The notes under the pieces were generated by a model, which worked only from the letters and a program-made list of their open reading frames with translations, ran no database searches and was not told where the DNA came from. The translations under genes and the position numbers were made by a program. Shown in pieces: positions 7,153-16,286 of a stretch of 40,850 nucleotides of DNA. Source of the DNA: Leeuwenhoekiella nanhaiensis (GTDB lineage: Bacteria > Bacteroidota > Bacteroidia > Flavobacteriales > Flavobacteriaceae); the NCBI RefSeq assembly GCF_002744755.1, contig NZ_KZ319303.1, positions 1 to 40,850 on the forward strand, given 5' to 3'. Each line of letters starts with the position of its first letter. The first letter of the stretch is position 1.

Positions 7153-8166
7153 ATGAAAAAAATAGCAGTAATAGGATACGGAGTCATTGGAAAAAGAGTG
7201 GCCGATGCCATTAATCTACAAAATGATATGCTTCTTTCTGGAGTCTGTGATATCATAAGCGATTGGCGCATTCAAAATGCAGTAAGAAAGGAGTACGGTA
7301 TCTATGCGGCAACTCAAGAAGCAGAGGACAAAATGAAATCCGAAGGCATTTCAGTAAAAGGAAATATGCAGGAACTTTTAAAGAAATCAGACCTCGTTGT
7401 GGACTGTACACCTAAAAAAGTTGCTGCTCAAAATGTAGCGATTTATAGAGAACAAAATATAAAATTCATTTTGCACGGAGGTGAAAAACACGAAACCACA
7501 GGGCATTCCTTTAGTGCGGAAAATAATTATGAATCGGCGTTAAATAAGGATGCGACCAGAGTAGTCTCTTGCAATACAACCTCTATACTAAGAACGTTAA
7601 CCGCATTAAAAAGAGCTGACTTATTGGATTACGCCAGGGGGACACTTTTAAGAAGAGCTACTGACCCTTGGGAAAGCCATTTAGGTGGTATTATGAATAC
7701 TATGGTGCCGGAAAAAGACATCCCAAGTCACCAAGGTCCGGATGCCAAAAGCGTTGACCCAGATTTGGATGTCATCACTGCCGCAGTAAAGGTACCCCAA
7801 ACCTTAAGCCATATGCACTACTGGAACGTGAAGTTAAAAAAACAAGCCTCTAAAAAAGAAGTGCTAAATGCATTTAAAACGTCAAGCCGTATTAAATTGA
7901 TTCGATATGACCAAGGGTTGGTGTCCAACAACACTATTAAGGAAATGTTTTTGGATATGGGAAGACCTTGGGGCGATATGTATGAGGTTGCTCTTTGGGA
8001 AGATATGTTAAAGGTACAAGGTGATGAACTCTTTTATGCCTACGTGGTCGATAACCAAGCTATTGTTATCCCTGAAACAATTGATGCCATTAGAGCATTA
8101 ACTGGAATTGAAACAGACGGAGCAAAATCCATCGCCAAAACAAATGAAAGTTTAGGAATTTATTAA
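7153..8166 (+). CDS. Type II (archaeal-type) glyceraldehyde-3-phosphate dehydrogenase (337 aa)
   Basis: The N-terminal Rossmann fold starts [20 protein letters not shown], and the catalytic Cys140 lies in [13 protein letters not shown], the signature of archaeal type II GAPDH rather than the bacterial SCTTNC type. These enzymes phosphorylate glyceraldehyde-3-phosphate with NAD(P)+. Length (337) matches the archaeal family. An in-frame ATG at 7120 lies inside the previous gene and would add a nonsense extension, so 7153 is the start. It is followed 11 bp later by a class I aldolase gene. An archaeal origin of the family is known; direct transfer here is inference. Confidence 0.9.
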   Translation: MKKIAVIGYGVIGKRVADAINLQNDMLLSGVCDIISDWRIQNAVRKEYGIYAATQEAEDKMKSEGISVKGNMQELLKKSDLVVDCTPKKVAAQNVAIYREQNIKFILHGGEKHETTGHSFSAENNYESALNKDATRVVSCNTTSILRTLTALKRADLLDYARGTLLRRATDPWESHLGGIMNTMVPEKDIPSHQGPDAKSVDPDLDVITAAVKVPQTLSHMHYWNVKLKKQASKKEVLNAFKTSSRIKLIRYDQGLVSNNTIKEMFLDMGRPWGDMYEVALWEDMLKVQGDELFYAYVVDNQAIVIPETIDAIRALTGIETDGAKSIAKTNESLGIY

Positions 8167-8177
8167 TCATTAATAAA

Positions 8178-9239
8178 ATGAAAACAGACATAAATATTAC
8201 CGAACTATTGGGGGAAAAAGCAGACTTCTACTTAGAACACGTCTGTGAAAAAATAACCAAGGATGAACTGCAAACCCCAAGTAGAACAAGCCTAGATAAG
8301 GTTTTTGCTCAAAGTAACAGAAATCCGCAGGTTCTGCGAAGTCTTTCACAGTTATACGGTCACGGAAATCTGTCAGGAACTGGATATTTAAGCATCCTGC
8401 CTGTTGACCAAGGCATTGAGCATAGTGCCGCTTTTTCATTCTATAAAAACCCAGACTATTTTGACCCAGAGAATATCATAAAATTGGCGTTGGAAGCAGG
8501 TTGCAATGGAGTAGCTTCCACCTTTGGTGTTTTGGGATTGAATGCTCGTAAATATGCCCATAAAATTCCCTTTATCGTTAAGATTAACCACAATGAACTG
8601 CTTACCTATCCCAATAAATATGACCAAACTCTCTTTGGCAAGGTTAAAGCGGCTTGGGATATGGGAGCTGTTGCCGTTGGCGCTACCATCTATTTTGGTT
8701 CAGCGGAAAGTAACAGACAGCTTAAAGAAATAGCAGAGGCTTTTGAAGAAGCACGTAATTTGGGGATGGCAACCATCTTGTGGTGCTATACTCGAAACGA
8801 ATCTTTTAAAACCGAAAAAGACGATTATCACGCCGCTGCCGATGTAACCGGGCAGGCAAATCATTTGGGTGTTACCATTCAGGCAGATATTATTAAGCAA
8901 AAACTTCCAACCAACAATTTTGGTTTTAAGAATATCAATTTCGGTAAATATGATGATGAAATGTATGAAACGCTCGCTACAGAACACCCTATTGATTTAT
9001 GCAGATTACAAGTAGCAAATTGCTATATGGGAAAAATAGGGTTGATTAATTCCGGTGGTGGTTCTAAAGGGGAATCAGATTTAGTGGAAGCAATAACTAC
9101 AGCTGTAATCAATAAAAGAGCTGGTGGTTCTGGGTTGATTCTGGGAAGAAAGGCATTTCAAAAGCCCTTCGGCGAAGGAGTGAAGGTTCTACAATCCGTT
9201 CAGAAAATTTATTTGAATTCTAAAATTAGCATAGCATAA
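8178..9239 (+). CDS. fbaB: Class I fructose-bisphosphate aldolase, FbaB/DhnA type (353 aa)
   Basis: The motifs [18 protein letters not shown] (about residues 71-88), [12 protein letters not shown] and [19 protein letters not shown] (about 232-250) are those of the DhnA/FbaB aldolase family. Lys240 in ADIIKQK is the likely Schiff-base lysine. The enzyme cleaves fructose-1,6-bisphosphate to the two triose phosphates without a metal cofactor, unlike the zinc-dependent class II enzyme. It is encoded between GAPDH and a symporter gene, and a phosphofructokinase gene is nearby, so three consecutive steps of upper glycolysis are represented. Confidence 0.9.
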   Translation: MKTDINITELLGEKADFYLEHVCEKITKDELQTPSRTSLDKVFAQSNRNPQVLRSLSQLYGHGNLSGTGYLSILPVDQGIEHSAAFSFYKNPDYFDPENIIKLALEAGCNGVASTFGVLGLNARKYAHKIPFIVKINHNELLTYPNKYDQTLFGKVKAAWDMGAVAVGATIYFGSAESNRQLKEIAEAFEEARNLGMATILWCYTRNESFKTEKDDYHAAADVTGQANHLGVTIQADIIKQKLPTNNFGFKNINFGKYDDEMYETLATEHPIDLCRLQVANCYMGKIGLINSGGGSKGESDLVEAITTAVINKRAGGSGLILGRKAFQKPFGEGVKVLQSVQKIYLNSKISIA

Positions 9240-9250
9240 CAATAAAAAGA

Positions 9251-10609
9251 ATGTTCGACACAGAGATAAAATCACTTAAATCATTTAATCACTACCTCTC
9301 AAAATTGGTAGAAAGTCGTCTATGGCTAAAGGTTATCATCGCCTTGTTTCTAGGGGTTGGGTTCGGTTTGCTTTTAAGTCCTCAAAATGGGTGGATTACT
9401 AAAGAAACAGCTGATATCGCAGGAAATTGGCTGGCATTGCCTGGTGTTTTATTTCTAAAGTTGGTGCAGATGATTATGATTCCTTTGATTGTGGCTTCCA
9501 TTATTACCGGAATCGCAAGTAATGATAAGGACAGCCTAAAAAAATTAGGTGGTGGCGTTCTCTTATATTTTCTAGGTACGACCATAGTTTCGGTAAGTTT
9601 GGGTGTTATACTTTCTCAACTTTTTAGACCTGGGCGTTTTTTACATCAGCAGGCTCTAGATGAACATAACGAAATTACAGCTGTCCCAACGGAGAGTCCA
9701 GAGCTTTCCTTTGGTCTTGAAACCATCCCAGATGCCATATCAAACTTGCTTCCAGAAAACCCTTTGGCATCTATGGTTAGTGGTGAAATGTTAAGTATCG
9801 TGATTTTCACAATCATTATTGGTGTAGCTGTGCTATCGCTTGAGGATTCTTTACTGCGCCCAGTAAAGCTTCTTTTAAGTGCCATTCAGGAAGTCTGTAT
9901 GACGGTGGTAAAATGGTCAATGCTTCTAGTGCCTATCGCCGTTTTTGGTCTTATGGCGCAGCTTACCTCTAGTGTTGGATTAAGTTCCTTATCTGGTCTA
10001 ACATACTATGTTGGAGTGGTGCTTCTGGGCCTTCTGTTATTGGTAATTTTCTACTTGGGACTCATCGTACTTCTCGGAAAGACAAACCCATTGCACTTTC
10101 TTAAAAAAATAAGGGATGTTCAATTATTGGCTTTTTCCACCACAAGTTCTGCGGCAGTAATGCCCTTATCATTAAAAACCGCCGAAGAGGAATTGAAAGT
10201 GGACAAAACTATTAGCAATTTTATAATTCCTATTGGTGCAACCGTCAATATGGACGGAACGGCACTTTATCAGACTATTACAACACTTTTTATAGCTCAA
10301 GCTTACGGTCTGGAAATGAGCTTGCTCAATATTGTAGTGGTCATTGTAACCATTGTCGCTGCTTCCATTGGCACGCCTGCCATACCAGGAGGTGGCGTTG
10401 TTATACTCGCTTCTGTTTTGGGAAGTGTTGGCATACCGGCCGAAGGCATCATCATTATAATTGGGGTAGAAAGACTTTTGGGAATGTTCAGGACTGCTGT
10501 AAACGTAACTGGTGATTTGACTGCCTGTATGGTATTCAATAGGCTCTATGGTAAAATACCAATTTTGGTTACTGAGAAAACGATTAATACACCAACTTTA
10601 AAACAATGA
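9251..10609 (+). CDS. Dicarboxylate/amino acid:cation symporter (DAACS family, 452 aa)
   Basis: An inner-membrane symporter of GltP/DctA type. Family markers seen are the serine-rich reentrant loop in FSTTSSAAVMPLSLKTAEEE, the substrate-site helix in PIGATVNMDGTALYQTI and the GTPAIPGGGVV loop, with about eight transmembrane helices. It imports C4-dicarboxylates, glutamate or aspartate with Na+ or H+; the exact substrate cannot be read from the sequence. Its TGA stop overlaps the ATG of the following hydrolase (ATGA), indicating translational coupling. Confidence 0.9.
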   Translation: MFDTEIKSLKSFNHYLSKLVESRLWLKVIIALFLGVGFGLLLSPQNGWITKETADIAGNWLALPGVLFLKLVQMIMIPLIVASIITGIASNDKDSLKKLGGGVLLYFLGTTIVSVSLGVILSQLFRPGRFLHQQALDEHNEITAVPTESPELSFGLETIPDAISNLLPENPLASMVSGEMLSIVIFTIIIGVAVLSLEDSLLRPVKLLLSAIQEVCMTVVKWSMLLVPIAVFGLMAQLTSSVGLSSLSGLTYYVGVVLLGLLLLVIFYLGLIVLLGKTNPLHFLKKIRDVQLLAFSTTSSAAVMPLSLKTAEEELKVDKTISNFIIPIGATVNMDGTALYQTITTLFIAQAYGLEMSLLNIVVVIVTIVAASIGTPAIPGGGVVILASVLGSVGIPAEGIIIIIGVERLLGMFRTAVNVTGDLTACMVFNRLYGKIPILVTEKTINTPTLKQ

Positions 10610-11526
10610 CCTTATTACTCATATTCATAGTGTTCATTTTACCTGTAGTAGCTATTGCAGGCTATCAGCATTACAAGATTGGTACGCAACCAGCTTATGA
10701 TGCCAACGAAACGCTCTTGAATTATGAAATAATAGGTTCTGGAAAAAACAAACTCGTTTTGCTGCACGGTTTAACAGGCTCGTTGAATTATTGGAAACGT
10801 GAATTAGAAAGCATAACAAAAACACATTCATTGCTTTTGATAGACCTTCTCGGCTTTGGTGATTCGCCAAAACCAAAAAGTGATTATTCCTTATCGGTGC
10901 AACTGCAAGCGTTAGAATTGATTTTAAAAAAAGAAGGGTTCAACGATGGAAAAACAACTATCGCGGGACATTCAATGGGAGCTATAATTTCATTAGCCCT
11001 TTTAGAGAAATATGCTCATTGGTTCAAGGCAGGAATTTTTATCGGTATACCTGTTTATAAGGATGCAGATGAATTTAAGAAAGTAATGTCCACACATTCC
11101 TTTGTAGATAGGATTTCAACAAGCAAATTCTCAAAATACATCTGTATGATTCATCCCATATTTATGTCACGTGCATTCAAACCCGATAACCTAACGGATG
11201 AAGTTTATGAAGATGCAAAAAAACATCATTGGATGAGTTATTATTATTCGCTCACTAAAGTCATCTTGAAAACAGATTTATATGCGATGGCAAGGAAAAT
11301 TAAAGATAAAGACGTGCTTTTTATCCACGGAGAAAAAGACACCACGGCACCTTTAGAAAATGCCTTAAAATTATCAAGGGAATTTAAAAATGCACACCTG
11401 ATTACTTCATCGGAAGGAGACCATCAATTCTTTCTGAAAGAAGCAGAATTTGTTTGGAACACAATCCAAGGTTTTACTATTTCAGAAAAAAAGTTACAAA
11501 AAACCATATCTAATGAACACTATTAA
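10606..11526 (+). CDS. Membrane-anchored alpha/beta hydrolase (306 aa)
   Basis: An N-terminal hydrophobic segment (about residues 2-20) probably anchors the enzyme. The catalytic apparatus is complete: oxyanion-hole HGLTGS (54-59), nucleophile elbow GHSMG (Ser123), acid Asp245 in HGEKDTTAP and His273 in EGDHQFF. The substrate is unknown; esterase or lipase-like activity is the default expectation. Start overlaps the symporter stop; its 3' end overlaps the phosphofructokinase start by 14 bp. Confidence 0.85.
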   Translation: MTLLLIFIVFILPVVAIAGYQHYKIGTQPAYDANETLLNYEIIGSGKNKLVLLHGLTGSLNYWKRELESITKTHSLLLIDLLGFGDSPKPKSDYSLSVQLQALELILKKEGFNDGKTTIAGHSMGAIISLALLEKYAHWFKAGIFIGIPVYKDADEFKKVMSTHSFVDRISTSKFSKYICMIHPIFMSRAFKPDNLTDEVYEDAKKHHWMSYYYSLTKVILKTDLYAMARKIKDKDVLFIHGEKDTTAPLENALKLSREFKNAHLITSSEGDHQFFLKEAEFVWNTIQGFTISEKKLQKTISNEHY

Positions 11527-12487
11527 AATTAAACATATAGGCGTATTTACCTCTGGAGGCGATAGCCCTGGAATGAACGCAGCATTGTACGCCATTTCAA
11601 AAACAGCGGAAGTAAATGGTATAAAAGTAAGTGGATTTCGAAAAGGATATGAAGGACTAATAGATGGTGATTTAGTTCCATTAAAATCTCACGAGTTACA
11701 AAAGTTAGTACACAAAGGAGGCACCATCCTAAAAACCGCACGAAGCAAACGCTTTATGGAATTGGAAGGTCGTCAAAAAGCCTTACAAACCTTAAAAGAA
11801 AATAAAATTGATGCCCTAATTGCAATCGGTGGTGATGGCACATTTAAAGGATTATTGGCCTTTTCAGAAATATGTGACATCCCTTTTATTGGTATTCCCG
11901 GAACAATCGATAACGATATTTCCGGTACAGATTACACCCTCGGTTTTGATTCCGCAGTGAACACGGCTATTGAAAATATTGATAAAATACGAGATACCGC
12001 TGAATCCCACAACCGTGTGTTCATTGTAGAAGTAATGGGAAGGGATTCAGGCTATATCGCTATTCATTCGGGTTTGATGGTCGGTGCAGATGCCATCCTA
12101 ATTCCAGAAAGCGGGAAAGACTTTATATACCTATTGGACAAGGTTAAAAACTACGATAGCGAAGATGCCTTCCTTGTCGTGGTTTCTGAAGGTGATGAAA
12201 TAGGCGCTGAACTGGTTTCCTCAAAAATAAAGGAGGTTAATCCCAATGTCGATTTACGAATCACCAAACTTGGCCACGTACAGCGAGGCGGAAATCCTTC
12301 TGCTTTAGATAGAATGTTGGGAATTAGACTTGGAGTGGCAAGTATAAACGTTCTTTCAGAAGGTAAAAAGAACGCGATGATTGGAATTTTGAATAATAAA
12401 TTGCACCTAACCCCTTTTAAAGAGGTAGTCAAACAACATCAGGTAAATACTGAATTATATGAACTTTTAGAACTATTTGGAAAGTAA
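11513..12487 (+). CDS. pfkA: ATP-dependent 6-phosphofructokinase (324 aa)
   Basis: Group A phosphofructokinase of standard length. Diagnostic segments are GVFTSGGDSPGMNAALYA (residues 10-27), IGGDGTFKG (about 105-113) with Gly rather than Asp after GGD, and IPGTIDNDISGTDYTLGFD (128-146) with PGTIDND rather than PKTIDND. Both features indicate ATP, not pyrophosphate, as phosphoryl donor. It makes fructose-1,6-bisphosphate, the substrate of the neighbouring aldolase. I chose ATG 11513 over the longer frame start at 11450, which lies well inside the hydrolase gene. Confidence 0.92.
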   Translation: MNTIKIKHIGVFTSGGDSPGMNAALYAISKTAEVNGIKVSGFRKGYEGLIDGDLVPLKSHELQKLVHKGGTILKTARSKRFMELEGRQKALQTLKENKIDALIAIGGDGTFKGLLAFSEICDIPFIGIPGTIDNDISGTDYTLGFDSAVNTAIENIDKIRDTAESHNRVFIVEVMGRDSGYIAIHSGLMVGADAILIPESGKDFIYLLDKVKNYDSEDAFLVVVSEGDEIGAELVSSKIKEVNPNVDLRITKLGHVQRGGNPSALDRMLGIRLGVASINVLSEGKKNAMIGILNNKLHLTPFKEVVKQHQVNTELYELLELFGK

Positions 12488-12498
12488 AATCAATAGAA

Positions 12499-13488
12499 AT
12501 GGAAACAACCATATATAGCACACATAAATTCGATAAACCTTCCATTGTAAACGCCAATAAAGGAAAGCATCAACTGAATTTTTTAGAATTTCGACTAACA
12601 AAGGAAACCGCCTTATTGGCAGAAGGTTCAAAGGCCATAGCACTTTTTTCCAGTGATGACGCCTCTTCGGAAGTGTTGAAGATTTTACACAAGCAGGGCA
12701 TAAAATTCATCGCTTTACGCTCGGCAGGTTTCAATCACGTCGATTTAAAAAAAGCATCAGAACTGGGTATAAAAGTGGCTCGTGTTCCTGCCTATTCGCC
12801 CTATGCCATTGCCGAACATACAATGGCGCTGATACTTGCATTAAACCGAAAATTAATTAAAGCGCACAATAGGGTTCGCGAACAAAACTTTTCATTGAAC
12901 GGCCTGACTGGTTTCGACCTCAATGGAAAAACCGTAGGTGTTATTGGGACAGGAAAAATAGGAGCAGTACTCGTAAAAATACTGCACGGTTTGGGATGTA
13001 AGATACTAGCCCATGATGTTTCTGAAGATAAGAACCTGATAGATTTATATGATGTCATATACACCAACTGTACCACCATTTGCAAACAGGCAGATATAAT
13101 TAGTCTGCACGTTCCATTGACACCATCAACCAGGCACTTAATAGACACAGAACACATAACACTAATGAAAGAAGGTGTTATGCTCATTAACACAAGTCGC
13201 GGAGGTCTAGTTGACACCAAAGCCGTTATTGAAGGATTAAAATCTGGCAAGATTGGGTATTTCGGAATAGATGTATACGAAGAGGAAGAAGGCCTGTTTT
13301 TTGAAGACCACTCTGATACCATTTTGCAAGACGATGTCATTGCCAGATTAATGACTTTTAATAATGTTCTCATTACTAGTCATCAAGCTTTTTTAACCGA
13401 AACAGCTTTGACCAATATTGCTGAAACCACAATTTATAATATAGACTGTTTTGAAAATGGCAAAGTCTCAGGAAACGAAGTTTCTTGA
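12499..13488 (+). CDS. ldhA: D-lactate dehydrogenase / D-2-hydroxyacid dehydrogenase (329 aa)
   Basis: The NAD-binding motif VGVIGTGKIGAVLVKIL (about residues 146-162) and the catalytic set Arg in INTSRGGLVDT, Glu in DVYEEEEG and His in LITSHQAFLTE are present. The stretch FFEDHSDTILQDDVIARL is characteristic of LdhA-type D-lactate dehydrogenases. It reduces pyruvate to D-lactate with NADH, closing redox balance under oxygen limitation. It follows pfkA by 11 bp. Other 2-hydroxyacids cannot be excluded as substrates. Confidence 0.88.
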   Translation: METTIYSTHKFDKPSIVNANKGKHQLNFLEFRLTKETALLAEGSKAIALFSSDDASSEVLKILHKQGIKFIALRSAGFNHVDLKKASELGIKVARVPAYSPYAIAEHTMALILALNRKLIKAHNRVREQNFSLNGLTGFDLNGKTVGVIGTGKIGAVLVKILHGLGCKILAHDVSEDKNLIDLYDVIYTNCTTICKQADIISLHVPLTPSTRHLIDTEHITLMKEGVMLINTSRGGLVDTKAVIEGLKSGKIGYFGIDVYEEEEGLFFEDHSDTILQDDVIARLMTFNNVLITSHQAFLTETALTNIAETTIYNIDCFENGKVSGNEVS

Positions 13489-13530
13489 TTAAGAAACAAA
13501 AATTAGTGATAACACTTAAATCTTAAAATT

Positions 13531-14304
13531 ATGGATAGAGTAAAAAATAAAGTAGCCATTGTCACGGGAGGTGCTTCTGGCCTAGGAAAATCAAGTGCAA
13601 TCTTATTGGCTCGTGAAGGTGCTAAAATTGTGATAACTGATGTAGATGATGAAAACGGAACTAAAGTAGTTCAAGACATTAACAATGATGGCGGTGAGGC
13701 AATTTTCATTAAACAAGATGTCTCTAAAGAAGAAGAATGGAAAATGGTTATTGAGACTACGATCAAAACATATGGAAAGCTTCATATAGTAGCTAATTCT
13801 GCCGGAATAGGAATAGGCGGAACGGTTGAAGATGTAACTTTAGATGACTGGAAAAATCTTATAGACGTAAACCTTCACGGTACTTTTTTAGGCACCCAAT
13901 ATGGCATAAAGGGAATGAAGGAAACTGGAGAAGGTGGTTCCATTATTAACTTTTCTTCAATTGAAGGACTTATTGGAGACCCTAATCTACCCGCCTATAA
14001 TGCAAGTAAGGGAGGTGTAACCATATTTACCAAATCGGCAGCACTACATTGTGCGAAGCAGGGTTACAAAATACGGGTTAATTCCATTCATCCAGCATAT
14101 ATATGGACCCCAATGGTAGAAAATTTCCTAAAAGCCCAAGGCGATGTGGAAGAGGGCAAAAAGCAGTTAGAAAGTCTACATCCAGTTGGACACTTGGGAG
14201 AGCCTGATGACATAGGTTACGGTGTCGTTTACTTAGCTTCGGACGAATCAAAATTTATGACCGGTTCTGAGTTGGTCATTGATGGTGGTTATACTGCACA
14301 ATAA
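13531..14304 (+). CDS. SDR-family oxidoreductase (257 aa)
   Basis: A classical short-chain dehydrogenase: cofactor motif TGGASGLGK (residues 12-20), Asp37/Asp39 after the second strand (VITDVDD) suggesting NAD(H) preference, NSAG in place of NNAG (89-92), catalytic Ser142/143, Tyr156 and Lys160 (AYNASKGG), and the SDR end motif SELVIDGGYTAQ. Substrate not identifiable; such enzymes include 3-oxoacyl reductases, hydroxysteroid and cyclohexanol dehydrogenases. It lies between ldhA and a universal stress gene. Confidence 0.85.
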   Translation: MDRVKNKVAIVTGGASGLGKSSAILLAREGAKIVITDVDDENGTKVVQDINNDGGEAIFIKQDVSKEEEWKMVIETTIKTYGKLHIVANSAGIGIGGTVEDVTLDDWKNLIDVNLHGTFLGTQYGIKGMKETGEGGSIINFSSIEGLIGDPNLPAYNASKGGVTIFTKSAALHCAKQGYKIRVNSIHPAYIWTPMVENFLKAQGDVEEGKKQLESLHPVGHLGEPDDIGYGVVYLASDESKFMTGSELVIDGGYTAQ

Positions 14305-14329
14305 TGGATAACCTAAAAATTAAAAATTT

Positions 14330-15166
14330 ATGAAAAACATACTCGTACCCACCGATTTCTCTGAAAACTGCACTAAAGCTGCACATCTCGGGATTAAAAT
14401 GGCCAAACTGTATAAGGCCGAAATACACTTTTTACACCTATTGAAAACCCCTGTAGATTGGGTGAAATTGGATAAACTCAAAGAAAAACGCTATCCCGAA
14501 ACCGTGAAGCAAATTGGTATTGCTAAAGCCAAATTACGTGAACTGGAAAGAATAGCAGAACACGAAGGCTTGATATGCCGTACATTTCTTCAATATGATG
14601 CTGGACAGGGAGATATTCTGGAACATTCAGGCCATTTTCACCACGACTTTATCATTACCGGAAGCAGTGGCACTAAAGGTGTCATTAGGGAAATTACAGG
14701 CAGTAATGTTGAGAAGATTGTACGAAAAGCCAATGCACCAATTATCGTGGTCAAAGAGCAGGAAGTAACGTTTCCATTTAAAGATATTCTATTCGTCTCT
14801 TCTTTTGAAGAAGATGTTAGTCATCCATTTCAAGCTGTGCTTTCCATAGCTGAAAAATGTGATGCTAAAATTCATTTGTTACGTATCAACACAGAAACAG
14901 ACTTTAATAATATTAATGCTGGATTAAACCCTGTCAAGCAATTCCTTGAAAAGTTTCCCGCCTTAAAAAACTTTTCTATGAACGTTCACAACGAATCGTC
15001 AGTAGAAGAAGGTATCAATACATTTTTAAAATATCAGCCCGCAGATTTGATTGCAATGAGTACACACGGTAAGACAGGATTTTTGAGCTTATTTTCAAAA
15101 AGCATTGCCGAGGGTGTAACTAATCATTCAGAACTTCCTGTGATGACCATACATATCAAAAAATGA
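14330..15166 (+). CDS. Tandem-domain universal stress protein (278 aa)
   Basis: Two UspA domains in one chain. The first begins MKNILVPTDFSENCTKAAHL and carries an ATP-loop-like GSSGTKGVIREITGSNVEKI. The second begins about residue 150 (FKDILFVSSFEED) and ends with MSTHGKTGFLSLFSKSIAEG and a final TIHI strand. The second loop deviates from the G-x2-G-x9-G-S consensus, so ATP binding may be confined to domain 1. The TGA stop overlaps the ATG of the ATP-cone gene. Confidence 0.87.
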   Translation: MKNILVPTDFSENCTKAAHLGIKMAKLYKAEIHFLHLLKTPVDWVKLDKLKEKRYPETVKQIGIAKAKLRELERIAEHEGLICRTFLQYDAGQGDILEHSGHFHHDFIITGSSGTKGVIREITGSNVEKIVRKANAPIIVVKEQEVTFPFKDILFVSSFEEDVSHPFQAVLSIAEKCDAKIHLLRINTETDFNNINAGLNPVKQFLEKFPALKNFSMNVHNESSVEEGINTFLKYQPADLIAMSTHGKTGFLSLFSKSIAEGVTNHSELPVMTIHIKK

Positions 15167-16005
15167 AACAATCAATCAACATAATAAAGTATTCTGGCGA
15201 CGTCGTAGCTTTTGATGTGGATAAACTCATCAATTCCTTAAGACGTGTACAAGCGAGTGAAGCATTGATTCAGCAAATTGTAGAGCAAGTTGAAAGTCAA
15301 TTATACGATGGAATTACAACCAAACAAATCTATAAAATGGCATTTAAAATGCTTAAAGGTAAATCACGTGTAAGTGCTTCAAAATACAAACTCAAAAAAG
15401 CATTGATGGAATTGGGCCCTTCTGGCTTTCCGTTTGAAAAGTTAGTGGGAAAACTATTGGCACACGAAGGATTTGAAACGAAGGTTGGCGTGATTGTACA
15501 AGGCAACTGCGTACAGCACGAAGTAGATGTAATAGCCCAAAAGGATAATTACCATTATATGATTGAGTGCAAATACCATAGTGACCAAGGTAGGTTTTGT
15601 AATGTCAAGATTCCCTTGTACATCCATTCACGATTTTTGGATGTTGAAAAACAATGGGAACATCAAAAAGGTCACGAAGCTAAACTACATAAAGGAGGTG
15701 TATATACCAATACACGATTTACTATGGATGCAATACAGTACGGCAAATGTGTTGGATTGTTATTGACAAGCTGGGATTATCCAATGGGAAACGGTTTAAA
15801 AGACAGAATAGACAAGTCTGGATTTCATCCCTTAACAGCATTAACAACAATGACCAAATCTGAAAAGACAAAATTATTGGATAAAGGTATTGTACTATGT
15901 AAAGAGCTTCACGAAAAACCTACTTTATTAAATCAAATCGGAATTGATAAAACAAGACATAAAAATATTTTGGAAGATTCTGAAGCGTTGTGTAAAAACA
16001 ATTAA
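15163..16005 (+). CDS. ATP-cone domain fused to Mrr-like PD-(D/E)xK nuclease domain (280 aa)
   Basis: Residues 1-85 form an ATP-cone (IIKYSGDVVAFDVDKLINSL, then SRVSASKYKLKKALMELGP), the nucleotide-sensing module known from ribonucleotide reductases and NrdR. Residues about 88-230 resemble an Mrr-type restriction endonuclease fold: FEKLVGKLLAHEGFET, then Asp122 in QHEVDVIAQ and Glu135/Lys137 in YMIECKYHS, the PD-(D/E)xK catalytic set. The combination suggests a DNA- or RNA-cleaving enzyme gated by ATP or dATP. It is encoded in a metabolic operon rather than a restriction locus. Catalytic activity is inferred, not shown. Confidence 0.8.
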   Translation: MKQSINIIKYSGDVVAFDVDKLINSLRRVQASEALIQQIVEQVESQLYDGITTKQIYKMAFKMLKGKSRVSASKYKLKKALMELGPSGFPFEKLVGKLLAHEGFETKVGVIVQGNCVQHEVDVIAQKDNYHYMIECKYHSDQGRFCNVKIPLYIHSRFLDVEKQWEHQKGHEAKLHKGGVYTNTRFTMDAIQYGKCVGLLLTSWDYPMGNGLKDRIDKSGFHPLTALTTMTKSEKTKLLDKGIVLCKELHEKPTLLNQIGIDKTRHKNILEDSEALCKNN

Positions 16006-16016
16006 AAAATAATTAT

Positions 16017-16271
16017 ATGAAAACTGAAGAGTTAAAAAAACAGAACAACATAGATTTTGAGCCTTTTTACGAAGCATTGGAAGACGACCCAAAACTGCTT
16101 GAAGAGGCCTTGGAAATACTATTGGATATGGTAGACTTTGAACCTAAATCCATAAAAAAGGTAGCACTCTATATCAAAGAGGATTCACGAAACCTATATA
16201 AAGAAATAGTAGAATTGAGTAAATCTAACCAAGATAAAGGGAATACACCTTCTTGCTGTGGTGAACTTTAA
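16017..16271 (+). CDS. Small acidic hypothetical protein with terminal Cys pair (84 aa)
   Basis: I do not recognise a family with confidence. The protein is acidic and mostly helical (FEPFYEALEDDPKLLEEALE, then FEPKSIKKVALYIKED) and ends in PSCCGEL, a Cys-Cys pair that could bind a metal or form a disulfide. It lies in the same operon, 11 bp after the ATP-cone/nuclease gene and 15 bp before the beta-CASP gene. Small size and position suggest an accessory factor of one of these. Confidence 0.6.
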   Translation: MKTEELKKQNNIDFEPFYEALEDDPKLLEEALEILLDMVDFEPKSIKKVALYIKEDSRNLYKEIVELSKSNQDKGNTPSCCGEL

Positions 16272-16286
16272 ATAAATAGTACAAAG

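Noticed and set aside
12801-13373. 190-codon minus-strand frame inside D-lactate dehydrogenase
   Set aside because: The plus-strand protein carries all catalytic motifs; the antisense frame has no start context or recognisable domain.
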